Source: Thermoflexus sp. (GTDB taxonomy: Bacteria; Chloroflexota; Anaerolineae; Thermoflexales; Thermoflexaceae). Taken from it: a stretch of 31,441 nt of DNA. The stretch covers positions 1 through 31,441 of the forward strand of contig NZ_DAOUCJ010000025.1 of NCBI RefSeq assembly GCF_034432235.1, given 5' to 3'. Positions 20,907-29,509 of this stretch are shown in pieces. Below the pieces are notes generated by a model, which was not told the DNA's origin, did not search any database, and saw only the letters and a program-made list of their open reading frames with translations. Each line of letters begins with the position of its first letter. Position 1 is the stretch's first letter. A program made the position numbers and the translations under genes.

Positions 20907-22979
20907 ATGGCGGTCTCGCCGCGCAAACCGATGGCATGGACCGGGGAGATCTACCGGCGCGCGCTGGTGGATGCGCTGCTGAAGCTGGATCCTCGCCGGA
21001 TGATCCGGAACCCCGTGATGTGGGTGGTGGAGGTCGGAAGCCTGCTGACGACCGCCCTCTGGATCCAGGCCTTGGCGGGATATGGGGAAGCTCCCCCTCG
21101 CTTCATCGGGATGATCGCCCTCTGGCTGTGGTTTACCGTCCTGTTCGCCAACTTCGCGGAAGCGCTGGCCGAGGGGCGCGGGAAGGCCCATGCGGCCTCC
21201 CTGCGTCGCATGCGCAAGGTCACGCAGGCGAAGCGCCTGCGAGAGCCCCGGCGGGACGCTCCCTACGACCTGGTTCCCTCGACCGAGCTGCGCCGGGGGG
21301 ACCTGGTCCTGGTGGAGTCTGGAGACATCATCCCCGCGGATGGAGAGGTGATCGAGGGAGCCGCTCTGGTGGACGAGAGCGCCATCACAGGAGAAAGCGC
21401 GCCGGTAATCCGGGAATCGGGTGGAGATCGCAGCGCGGTGACCGGCGGGACGCGCTTGCTCTCCGACTGGCTGGTGATTCGGGTCACAGCGGATCCGGGC
21501 CATGGCTTCCTGGATCGAATGATCTCTCTGATCGAAGGCGCCAAGCGCCGGAAAACGCCTAACGAGATCGCCCTGGACATCCTTCTGGCTGCGCTGACGC
21601 TGATCTTCCTGGTTGTCGTCTTCTCCCTCTGGTTCTTCTCGGATTACAGCGCTCGGGCGGTTGGCCACGGCTCTCCGGTGCCGGTAACCATCCTGGTGGC
21701 CCTGCTGGTCTGTCTGATCCCCACGACCATCGGTGGCCTGCTTCCGGCGATCGGGATCGCCGGAATGGATCGCATGATCCGCAAGAACGTCATCCCTCTC
21801 TCGGGACGTGCGGTGGAGGCGGCGGGAGACGTGGATGTGCTATTACTGGATAAAACGGGAACGATTACGTTGGGGAACCGTCAAGCCGTGGAATTCATCC
21901 CCGCCCCGGGGTTTTCAACGCGGGAAGTGGCTGAGCTGGCGCAGCTGGCTTCCCTGGCCGATGAAACCCCTGAAGGCCGAAGCATCGTCGTCCTGGCCAA
22001 GGAACGCTATGGCCTGCGCGGACGCGACAGCCTTCCGCCCGGCGCCCGGTTTATCCCCTTTTCGGCGCGCACCCGTATGAGCGGGGTGGACCTGGATGGG
22101 CTGAGGATTCGCAAGGGCGCTTTGGATGCCATTGAAAGCTAGGCCCGGGCATGCGGCCGGGAGATCCCCCCGGAGATCCGGGCTGCCGCAGAGGCGATCG
22201 CTCGAGGCGGGGGAACGCCCCTGCTGGTCGCCCGCAACGGCGAAGTGGTTGGCGTGGTTCATCTGAAGGACGTGCTCAAGGGCGGCATCCGCGAGCGCAT
22301 CGCCCAACTACGTCGCATGGGGATCCGGGTCGTGATGATCACGGGGGATAACCCGCTGACCGCAGCAGCCATCGCCGCGGAGGCCGGGGTCGATGAGTTC
22401 CTGGCCGAAGCCCGTCCAGAGGACAAACTCCGTCTGATCCGGCGGTATCAGGCCGAGGGACATATGGTCGCCATGGCCGGAGACGGCACCAATGACGCCC
22501 CCGCCCTGGCCCAGGCGGACGTGGCGGTCGCCATGAACGCTGGCACCCAGCCCGCCCGCGAAGCGGCGAACCTCATCGACCTGGATAGCAACCCGACCAA
22601 GTTGATTGAGATCGTAGAGACCGGCAAGCAGTTGCTGATGACGCGAGGGGCTTTGACGACCTTCAGCATCGCCAACGATGTGGCGAAGTATTTCGCGATC
22701 ATCCCGGCAGCCTTCGCTTCCATCTACCCCCAGCTGGAATGGCTCAACATCATGCGTCTGTCCACCCCGGAGCGCGCCATCCTCGCGGCGGTGATCTTCA
22801 ACGCCCTGATCATCGTAGCCCTCATTCCTCTGGCCCTGCGCGGCGTTCCTTACCGCCCCCTCGGAGCGGCACGGCTCCTGCTGCAGAATCTTCTCATATA
22901 TGGATTGGGCGGGCTGATCGCGCCCTTCATCGGCATCAAATTGATCGACATGTTGTTGAGCCTGGTGGGCCTGCCATGA
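20907..22979 (+). pseudogene. kdpB: kdpB, P-type ATPase subunit, interrupted by an in-frame TAG
   Basis: The frame from ATG 20907 to 22979 encodes KdpB along its whole length (690 codons; E. coli has 682) except for TAG at 22140-22142, codon 412. Before it: N-P-V-M-W-V-V-E-V-G, I-T-G-E-S-A-P-V and the phosphorylation site Asp315 in D-K-T-G-T. After it, in the same frame: I-T-G-D-N-P-L-T-A-A-A, G-D-G-T-N-D-A-P-A-L-A-Q-A-D, D-L-D-S-N-P-T-K-L-I-E and the last helices. The stop falls in the nucleotide-binding domain, between the phosphorylation site and the hinge. A separate second half could start at GTG 22245, which lacks a clear ribosome site. No frameshift is needed. A sequencing error, a recent nonsense mutation or readthrough are all possible. 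Confidence 0.93.
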
Positions 22980-23025
22980 GGCCTCCAGAGCCTTCGCCAT
23001 CAGCGGGGAGGAGGACGGGCACGCT

Positions 23026-23643
23026 ATGAGCATCCTAGAAGCGCGAGTCCATCTGCGTCCGGCCATCCGGATGCTCGTTCTGTGGAGCTTGATCCTGGGC
23101 CTGGCATATCCCCTTGGAATCACCGGGCTGGCCCAGATGCTCTTTCCATCTCAGGCGAACGGGAGCCTGGTTCATGTCGATGGGCAAATCCGCGGGTCGA
23201 AGGGGATCGGCCAGGCGTTTGATGATCCCCGATACTTCTGGGGACGCCCTTCCTGGACGGAGCCTTTCCCTTACAATCCGCTTCCCTCCGCGGGTGCGAA
23301 CACTGGACCCTTGCATCCCATGCTGGAAGCCCGGGTGCGGGCTCGCATTCAAGCCCTGCGGGATGCCGACCCCTATGCTTCGGGTCCGATTCCGGTCGAC
23401 CTGGTGACCCCCTCCGGTAGCGGTCTGGACCCGCACATCAGCGTGGCGGCTGCGCTCTATCAGATCCCGCGCGTGGCCCGAGCCCGAGGCCTTCCGGAAT
23501 CCCTCCTGCGATCTCTTGTGGAGCAACATATTGAAGATCGAACATGGGGGATCCTGGGCGAGCCGCGGGTGAATGTCCTGTTGCTGAATCTGTCACTGGA
23601 TGAGAAGTTTGGCCGGCCTGCTTCGGAGGGTGGAGCGAAGTAA
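23026..23643 (+). CDS. kdpC: KdpC, accessory subunit of the Kdp ATPase
   Basis: A 205-residue protein: one N-terminal membrane helix (about 17-40), then a soluble domain with the KdpC landmarks G-S-K-G-I-G-Q, F-W-G-R-P-S, N-P-L-P-S-A-G-A-N, S-G-S-G-L-D-P-H-I-S, and V-N-V-L-L-L-N-L near the end. KdpC raises the nucleotide affinity of KdpB and assembles with KdpA and KdpB. GGGGAGGAGG at 23004-23013 lies 12 bases before the ATG. It follows the end of kdpB by 46 bp and appears intact, which argues that the operon has not decayed in general. Confidence 0.96.
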   Translation: MSILEARVHLRPAIRMLVLWSLILGLAYPLGITGLAQMLFPSQANGSLVHVDGQIRGSKGIGQAFDDPRYFWGRPSWTEPFPYNPLPSAGANTGPLHPMLEARVRARIQALRDADPYASGPIPVDLVTPSGSGLDPHISVAAALYQIPRVARARGLPESLLRSLVEQHIEDRTWGILGEPRVNVLLLNLSLDEKFGRPASEGGAK

Positions 23644-23678
23644 GGCGCCTTTCCGGCTCTGGAGGGAGGGAGATTGGC

Positions 23679-26402
23679 ATGTGGGAAGAGGTGGAGCGCC
23701 CTGACCCGGAGGCGATGCTGGCTCAGGTGAAGGAGGAAGAGCCTGATCGACCTCGTGGCCGGCTGAAGATCTTCCTGGGCTATGCGGCAGGGGTTGGAAA
23801 AACCTATGCGATGCTGGACGCCGCTCGCCAGCGCCGGCTGGAGGGGGTCGATGTGGTTGTTGCCTATGTGGAAACCCATGGCCGTCCGGAGACCGAGGCC
23901 CTGCTGGAGGGCCTGGAGATCATCCCTCGCCGCCGGGTTGAATATCGGGGGATCGTTTTAGAGGAGATGGATCTGGACGCCGTGCTGGCTCGTCGACCCC
24001 AGCTCGCCGTCGTCGATGAGCTGGCCCACACCAATGCTCCGGGCTCTCGCCATGCCAAGCGCTATCAGGATGTATTGGAGATCCTCCACGCCGGCATCGA
24101 TGTGTACACCACCCTTAATATTCAGCACGTGGAGAGCCTCAATGATGTGATCGCTCAGATCACGGGCGTCCGGATGAAGGAGACAGTGCCTGACTTCATC
24201 CTTCAGGAGGCAGACGAGATCGAGCTGATCGATCTGGACCCCGATGAGCTACTCCAGCGACTTCGGGAAGGCAAGGTCTACGTTCCGGAACGGGCCGAAT
24301 GGGCGATTCAGCATTTCTTTCGGAAGGGGAACCTGATCGCCCTGCGCGAGCTGGCCATGCGTTACGTGGCCGATCGCGTGGATCGCCAGATGCGCGCCTA
24401 CATGCGCGCCCATGCGATCGCTGGACCATGGCCGGCGAAGGAGCGCATCCTGGTTTGCGTCAGCCCGGGCACGCTGAGCGAACGCCTGGTTCGCACCGGG
24501 TATCGTCTGGCGCATCATTTGAACGCCGAATGGTTTGCCCTCTATGTGGAGACCCCTGGAGATGCTTCCCTTTCCCCGGCCCAGCGGGAGCGACTCGACC
24601 ATCTGTTGCGCCTTTCGGAGGAACTGGGGGGTCATCCCATTGTTCTATCCGGCTATGACGTGGTGACGGCTATCCTGGACTTCGCCCGACATCATAATGT
24701 AACCAAGATCGTCATCGGGAAGCCCCTCCGGCCGCGCTGGTATGAGTTGATCCGAGGTTCCGTCGCTGACCGATTGATCCGCAAAAGCGGCCCTATCGAC
24801 GTCTATGTGATCAGCAGCGAGGCTGAGGCGGGCGCGTCCTCTCCTCATGCCTTTCCTCGCTGGAATCCGCCTCCCCGGGCGGCTTGGGTGAGCTACCTGC
24901 AGAGCCTCTTCCTGGTTGCCGTGGCAACCGGCCTGGGAGCCCTTCTCCACTCGAAGTTGCAGGAAGCGAATCTGATCATGCTCTACCTGACCACAGTGGT
25001 CGTAGCAGGATTTTACCTGGGGCGTGGGCCAGCCATCCTCGCTTCCATCGCCGGGACCCTGGCCTTCGACTTCTTCTTCGTTCCTCCCCGGCTGACCTTC
25101 GCCGTCTCGGATACGCAGTATCTGCTCACATTCCTCGGGCTGCTGGCGGTGGGCCAGATCATCGGCACGCTGACCGCCAATCTCCGCTGGCAGGCCGAAG
25201 CGGCTCAGCAGCGGGAGGCTCAGACCCGCAACTTATATGCTTTAAGCCGGGCCCTCACCCGGGCCAGCAATATCGAGGAGATCATCTCCGCGCTTGTCCG
25301 GCATGTCGAAGAAGCCACGGGTGGGGAGGTCTGGATCTTCCTGCCAGGGGCGGATTCGAAGCTGGAGCTCTATGCGCGGCATCCAGAGCGGCCTTTATCT
25401 CCAGAGGAGAGGGGAGTGGCAGAGTGGGTGTATCGGAACGGGCGTCCCGCCGGCCGGGGAACGGATACCCTTGCCTCTGTGGAGGGGAGCTACTTCCCGA
25501 TGCGAACCGATCATGGAACGATCGGCGTGCTGGGGATCCGCTGGCCGTCCGAGCGTGGTCCTTTGACCTCTCTCGAGCGTCAGCGTCTGGAGGCTTTCGC
25601 AAACCTCGCCGCACTGGCCTTCGAGCGGGCTTACTTAGCCGAGCAGGCTCATCAAGCCCGTTTGCTGGAGGAACGAGATCGCCTGCAATCCGCCCTCCTG
25701 AGCTCCATCTCTCACAATCTGCGGACGCCTCTGGTGACCATCCTGGGTGCCCTGACCGCATTGCAGGAATCTGATGAGGGGATGGCTCCTGAGACCCGGC
25801 GGGCTTTGTTGCGCACCGCCCGGGAGGAGGCCGAACGCATGAACCGGCTGGTGAGCAACCTCCTGGCCGTCACGCGGATCGAGGCCGGAGGGCTGCGCGT
25901 TCGGAAGGAGCCATGCGAGGTTCAGGATCTTCTCAACGCCGCCCTGGAGCGCTTGAAGAGCCGCCTGCAAGATCGGCCCATCGACGTCCGTCTCCCACCG
26001 GATCTGCCGCTGATCCCCATGGATTTGACCCTGATGGAGGAGGCCCTCGCGAATATCCTGGACAACGCCGTCAAGTATTCCCCACCCGGATCCCCGATCG
26101 AGATCGAGGCCCGTCTGGTGGGAGATCGCCTGGAGATCGATGTGGCCGATCGTGGGGTAGGAATCCCCCCCCATGAGCTGGAGCGCATCTTCGAAAAATT
26201 CTATCGAATCCCTCGGGCAGGGGAGAGCGGAGGTCTGGGGTTGGGGCTGACCATCGCCCGATCGATGGTCGAAGCTCACGGCGGCACCATCCGCGCCCTC
26301 AACCGGCCGGGGGGCGGAACCGTGTTCCGCATCTCTCTCCCTCTTGATGGAGACGGGCGATCCGGTCATGGAGATGAGCGGGAAGAGGATTCTCATCGTT
26401 GA
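23679..26402 (+). CDS. kdpD: KdpD, sensor histidine kinase for K+ limitation
   Basis: A 907-residue protein, ATG 23679. Domains in order: KdpD N-terminal domain (about 25-235) with Walker A G-Y-A-A-G-V-G-K-T at 34-42; universal-stress-like domain (about 260-380); four-helix DUF4118 membrane segment (about 405-500); GAF-like domain (about 520-655); HisKA with His679 in S-I-S-H-N-L-R-T-P; and HATPase with N-I-L-D-N-A-V-K-Y, D-R-G-V-G-I and G-L-G-L-G-L-T. It phosphorylates KdpE when K+ is low or turgor falls. The gene starts 35 bp after kdpC and overlaps kdpE by about 35 bp. Confidence 0.97.
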   Translation: MWEEVERPDPEAMLAQVKEEEPDRPRGRLKIFLGYAAGVGKTYAMLDAARQRRLEGVDVVVAYVETHGRPETEALLEGLEIIPRRRVEYRGIVLEEMDLDAVLARRPQLAVVDELAHTNAPGSRHAKRYQDVLEILHAGIDVYTTLNIQHVESLNDVIAQITGVRMKETVPDFILQEADEIELIDLDPDELLQRLREGKVYVPERAEWAIQHFFRKGNLIALRELAMRYVADRVDRQMRAYMRAHAIAGPWPAKERILVCVSPGTLSERLVRTGYRLAHHLNAEWFALYVETPGDASLSPAQRERLDHLLRLSEELGGHPIVLSGYDVVTAILDFARHHNVTKIVIGKPLRPRWYELIRGSVADRLIRKSGPIDVYVISSEAEAGASSPHAFPRWNPPPRAAWVSYLQSLFLVAVATGLGALLHSKLQEANLIMLYLTTVVVAGFYLGRGPAILASIAGTLAFDFFFVPPRLTFAVSDTQYLLTFLGLLAVGQIIGTLTANLRWQAEAAQQREAQTRNLYALSRALTRASNIEEIISALVRHVEEATGGEVWIFLPGADSKLELYARHPERPLSPEERGVAEWVYRNGRPAGRGTDTLASVEGSYFPMRTDHGTIGVLGIRWPSERGPLTSLERQRLEAFANLAALAFERAYLAEQAHQARLLEERDRLQSALLSSISHNLRTPLVTILGALTALQESDEGMAPETRRALLRTAREEAERMNRLVSNLLAVTRIEAGGLRVRKEPCEVQDLLNAALERLKSRLQDRPIDVRLPPDLPLIPMDLTLMEEALANILDNAVKYSPPGSPIEIEARLVGDRLEIDVADRGVGIPPHELERIFEKFYRIPRAGESGGLGLGLTIARSMVEAHGGTIRALNRPGGGTVFRISLPLDGDGRSGHGDEREEDSHR

Positions 26403-27066
26403 TGACGAACGGGCGATTCGCCGGTTCCTGCGCTTGATCCTGGAAGCGCATGGCTACGCTGTGCTGGAGGCTGTGGATGGCCAGGAGGCGCTGCAGCTGA
26501 CGGCGACCCAGCGCCCCGACCTTCTGTTGCTCGACCTCGGCCTTCCCGATATAGATGGAGTAGAGGTGCTCCGAAGGCTTCGGGAGTGGACCGGCGTGCC
26601 TGTCATTGTGCTCTCTGTCCGGGAGCGGGAGGAGGACAAGATCGCCGCCCTGGATGCGGGGGCGGACGATTATCTGACCAAACCCTTTGGGGCAGGGGAG
26701 CTGCTGGCCCGTATCCGGGCGGCCCTGCGTCGATCGATATCGCCGCCCTCGGATCCTGTTTTTGAAATCGGTGATCTGCGGGTCGATCTGGCCAGGCGCC
26801 TGGTCACCCGACAGGGCCAGCGGATCGAATTGACCCCTACCGAGTTCGCCTTGTTGCGCGTCCTCATCCAGCATGCCGGAAAGGTGCTTACCCATCGCCA
26901 GCTGTTACGAGCGGTTTGGGGGCCGGGTTATGAGAACGATGTGCATCTACTCCGAGTGACCATCAGCAACCTGCGTCGCAAGCTCGAACCAGATCCTTCT
27001 CGTCCCCGGTATATACAAACCGAGCTCGGAGTGGGTTATCGCATCAAGGATGCGGATCTGCCGTGA
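26368..27066 (+). CDS. kdpE: KdpE, OmpR-family response regulator
   Basis: About 232 residues. The receiver domain begins R-I-L-I-V-D-D-E, has phospho-acceptor Asp56 in L-L-D-L-G-L-P-D, and ends with D-Y-L-T-K-P-F. The winged-helix output domain (about 135-232) has L-T-P-T-E-F-A-L-L and R-V-T-I-S-N-L-R-R-K-L. The start is uncertain among ATG 26344, 26368 and 26374; all lie inside the kdpD end, so translation is coupled. It should bind tandem direct repeats, and the 11-bp-spaced repeats at 18629-18682 are a natural candidate. No clear terminator follows in 27067-27143. Confidence 0.95.
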   Translation: MEMSGKRILIVDDERAIRRFLRLILEAHGYAVLEAVDGQEALQLTATQRPDLLLLDLGLPDIDGVEVLRRLREWTGVPVIVLSVREREEDKIAALDAGADDYLTKPFGAGELLARIRAALRRSISPPSDPVFEIGDLRVDLARRLVTRQGQRIELTPTEFALLRVLIQHAGKVLTHRQLLRAVWGPGYENDVHLLRVTISNLRRKLEPDPSRPRYIQTELGVGYRIKDADLP

Positions 27067-27143
27067 TCAGCGGATGATGCAGGGGCGCGGGGGCGGACCG
27101 CTCTGGCGCGCATCGAGGACGAGGCTGGGATCCGGGATGGGGG

Positions 27144-27407
27144 TCATATGATCGCAGCGATCGATCCCTTTTCCCGTCCGAGGACCTCGCGGCGCATGGC
27201 GCCGGGGTCCGGGAGGATGTAAAAATACATGGTGTCTTTCTTCTCGTCGATCAGATCCCGCAGCTCCGCCTTCACCCGTTCCAGGCGGGCAGGGGTGATC
27301 TCCCCCTCGAAGGCGGAGTTCTGCACCCAGTGGAGATGGCGGCGCAGATACTGGCAGACGCGGGCGACGCGTTCGACTTCCACATCGTAAACGATGATCA
27401 CATACAT
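27144..27407 (-). CDS. cas2: Cas2, CRISPR adaptation protein
   Basis: An 87-residue protein starting M-Y-V-I-I-V-Y-D-V with the conserved Asp8 of the ferredoxin-like Cas2 fold. W-V-Q-N-S-A-F-E-G-E and Y-F-Y-I-L-P are also typical. Cas2 forms the scaffold of the Cas1-Cas2 integrase that inserts new spacers. It is the last gene of a minus-strand run cas4-cas1-cas2, 4 bp after cas1. It is probably co-transcribed with cas1 and converges on kdpE. Confidence 0.95.
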   Translation of the reverse strand: MYVIIVYDVEVERVARVCQYLRRHLHWVQNSAFEGEITPARLERVKAELRDLIDEKKDTMYFYILPDPGAMRREVLGREKGSIAAII

Positions 27408-27411
27408 CGGC

Positions 27412-28407
27412 TCACCACCACGCCTTGAGGGGCTCGTAGGGCTCCATCCCCAGCAGGTGCCGCACCAGCTTGTAGGCCTCCAGCCGGATGAGGGTCCGAT
27501 AGCTCACCGGGCGCTTCAGGCGGGGATGCTGGATGGTCTCCCGCATCCGCTCCTCGAATTCCATCACCACCTTCTTCCGCCCCCCTTCGGTGAGATAACA
27601 GAAGCCCACTTCCTCCAGGAAATCGTCCTCGCCCAGGGCGCCCCGGTTCATCAGCGCGAACGCCATCCGATCCACCACCAGCGGCTTGAAGAGCTCCGCC
27701 AGGTCCAGGGCCAGGGAGAAGCGGCCCGCGGAGGGCTCGTGGAGGAAGCTCACGGCCGGATGGAGGGGGGTGTGATAGAGCTCGGAGAGGACGGCGGCGT
27801 AGAGCAGGCCGTTGCCGAAGGAGAGCAGGGCGTTGATGGGATTCTCCGGCGGCCGCCGGCTCCGGCGGAAGCCCTCGAGGGAGAGGATGGTCGGGAAGGC
27901 GCCGTAGTAAGCGTCCCGCGCCCGCCCTTCCAGGCCCATAAGCGCCGCCACATCCGGACAGCGCTCGATCTCCCCCATCGCCCTTTCCACCGCCGCGAGG
28001 GGTTCTTCCACGGGAAGCCCCTGACGCCGGTAGTAGAGCAGGTTGCGGCGCATATGGAAGAGGGCGCCCTCCACGAAGCCCCGGGCCAGGGCCAGCCGGC
28101 GAGCCGGGTCGGCGTAGTGCAGGGCCTGGCCGACCACCACCTGGCCGGCGGCCCGGGTCTCCCGGGGGTAGAAGGAGCCCACATAGAACCCGTAGTAGTT
28201 GAACACGTGCAGGCCGATCCCATGGCGGCTCAGGAAGCTCAGGAGCCGGGTGTTGAGGTCCAGCTCCCCCATCGCAAAGAGCGCCTCCACGTCCTCCACC
28301 GGGATGGCCTGGCGCAGGGTCTGGCCGTCGGCCTCCCATTCGAGATACAGGGTGTTCTGGCGCCGCCGCAGACGCCCACTGCGGAACAGATAATACGTGC
28401 GTCCCAT
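27412..28407 (-). CDS. cas1: Cas1, CRISPR integrase
   Basis: A 331-residue protein of the type I-B/III-like Cas1 group, judged by its start (Y-Y-L-F-R-S-G-R-L) and length. Metal ligands are visible: Glu160 in M-G-L-E-G, His223 in S-F-L-H-E-P, and Asp235 in A-L-D-L-A-E. S-F-G-N-G-L-L-Y is the usual helix before the second ligand group. Cas1 cuts and joins at the leader end of the array. It lies 85 bp after cas4 and 4 bp before cas2. Subtype placement is inference; a tree would be needed. Confidence 0.96.
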   Translation of the reverse strand: MGRTYYLFRSGRLRRRQNTLYLEWEADGQTLRQAIPVEDVEALFAMGELDLNTRLLSFLSRHGIGLHVFNYYGFYVGSFYPRETRAAGQVVVGQALHYADPARRLALARGFVEGALFHMRRNLLYYRRQGLPVEEPLAAVERAMGEIERCPDVAALMGLEGRARDAYYGAFPTILSLEGFRRSRRPPENPINALLSFGNGLLYAAVLSELYHTPLHPAVSFLHEPSAGRFSLALDLAELFKPLVVDRMAFALMNRGALGEDDFLEEVGFCYLTEGGRKKVVMEFEERMRETIQHPRLKRPVSYRTLIRLEAYKLVRHLLGMEPYEPLKAWW

Positions 28408-28492
28408 CGGATCACCCTTTTCGATCTGAAAAGGACCTCCCGGTCGGAGCCGCTTCAGCGGCGGCGTTTTCGCGGGCCTGCCCGCGGATGAT
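28408..28492. other. Spacer between cas4 and cas1 with two hairpins
   Basis: GCCGC-TTCA-GCGGC (28449-28462) and CGCGGGC-CT-GCCCGCG (28471-28486) are two short perfect inverted repeats separated by GGCGTTTT. No CRISPR repeat is recognisable. They could form an RNA structure between the two genes or be a remnant of a dispersed repeat; GGCGTTTT before a GC-rich hairpin also occurs near 16530-16555. Confidence 0.5.
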
Positions 28493-29059
28493 CTATCCCC
28501 AGCACAGGGGCGCGTAGGCGCACCGGCGACAGGCGGGCATCCAGGGGACGGCGGGCGGGGTGGGGAGGGCTTCGATGCGGGCGATCTCGGCGAGCGCCGC
28601 CTCCACCTCGGCCACTGCCGCCGCGTCCAGGGTCACCGTCTCCCGTCGGCGCTGGCGGGGGAACCGCAGCTCCCCACGGAGGTGAACCCCTCGCCGGGCC
28701 AGGAAGTAGAGATAGTAGCGCAGCTGGAGGCGCGCGGCTTCCACAAAAGTCGGCGCGTGCTTGACCTCGAGGAGGGTCCCCTCGTCCTCCAGGACATCGA
28801 TGGCGATCCGGTTCTCCAGGATCATGCTCCGGCGGGGCCGGTCGCGATAAGCCCGCTCGTGGGTGAGCCGCCCCAGGGCCACCGCTTCCGCATCGGCCTC
28901 CAGGCGGACCTGATGGGCGAAGAGCCAGAGCTTGCGCGGGCAGACCCGCAGGTAGTTCATCTTGAGCCCGCCGACCTTCAGCCGCTCGAAATCATCCTCG
29001 CTCAGGCGCATCGCCTGGCGGAGCAGATCCCACAGATCCTCTTCCCGCTCCGGATCCAT
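28493..29059 (-). CDS. cas4: Cas4, CRISPR-associated exonuclease
   Basis: A 188-residue protein. Four Cys for the iron-sulfur cluster are in place: Cys40 (R-V-C-P-R-K-L-W), Cys177, Cys180 and Cys186 (A-C-R-R-C-A-Y-A-P-L-C). RecB-type nuclease residues are His67, Asp88, and Glu98/Lys100 in L-E-V-K-H, with a Q-L-R-Y-Y helix. Cas4 trims prespacers and selects the PAM end together with Cas1-Cas2. An N-terminal extension of about 30 charged residues precedes the core; ATG 29059 is kept because GGGAAGGGAG lies just upstream. Confidence 0.93.
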   Translation of the reverse strand: MDPEREEDLWDLLRQAMRLSEDDFERLKVGGLKMNYLRVCPRKLWLFAHQVRLEADAEAVALGRLTHERAYRDRPRRSMILENRIAIDVLEDEGTLLEVKHAPTFVEAARLQLRYYLYFLARRGVHLRGELRFPRQRRRETVTLDAAAVAEVEAALAEIARIEALPTPPAVPWMPACRRCAYAPLCWG

Positions 29060-29509
29060 GCCGCTCCCTTCCCCGCGATCGGCTCTCCAAACGCCCCGGC
29101 TTCTTCAAGCATAGATCTCGGGGGCGACACGCGCCTCCGGCTTCCACCCGAATCGGTTCCGGGATGGCCCTGAATCCCTCCCCCGGGGGATCTCCTGAGG
29201 ATTTTCGGGGGAAAACTGGAGGCGATGAATGGAGATCCGTGGCATGCTCTTCCTGACCTTCCCATAAGCTGGCTGGGTGTGGGAGACGCTCCAGTTCCGA
29301 AACCTCGAGCCGCGCGGGCTGGAGGATGAAAGGGACAAAGGGAAAGGGCCAGAAGAGGGCGGCCGGCTATCATCTTATGGGAGCTTTTCAACCCGCCGTC
29401 TGCCGGGAGCGATCCCGCTGCCCGGCCAGCCAATTTCCTTCTCCGGGCGGAGAGGGAAGCGGTTTCCCCTTCCCTTTTCCTGGAATCCCTAAAAATCGGG
29501 AGGCGTGTG
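29060..29509. other. 450-bp non-coding stretch between cas4 and the propeller-like gene
   Basis: This divergent gap should hold the promoters of the cas genes (leftward) and of the 29510 gene (rightward). I see no CRISPR repeats, no tRNA and no convincing gene. A short CCCCCGGGGG palindrome lies near 29179-29188 and an imperfect inverted repeat near 29401-29427. Neither is followed by a T-run. Confidence 0.5.

Noticed and set aside
28408..29509. CRISPR array or leader near the cas genes
   Set aside because: No direct repeats with regular spacing were found in the gaps flanking cas4 or after cas2.
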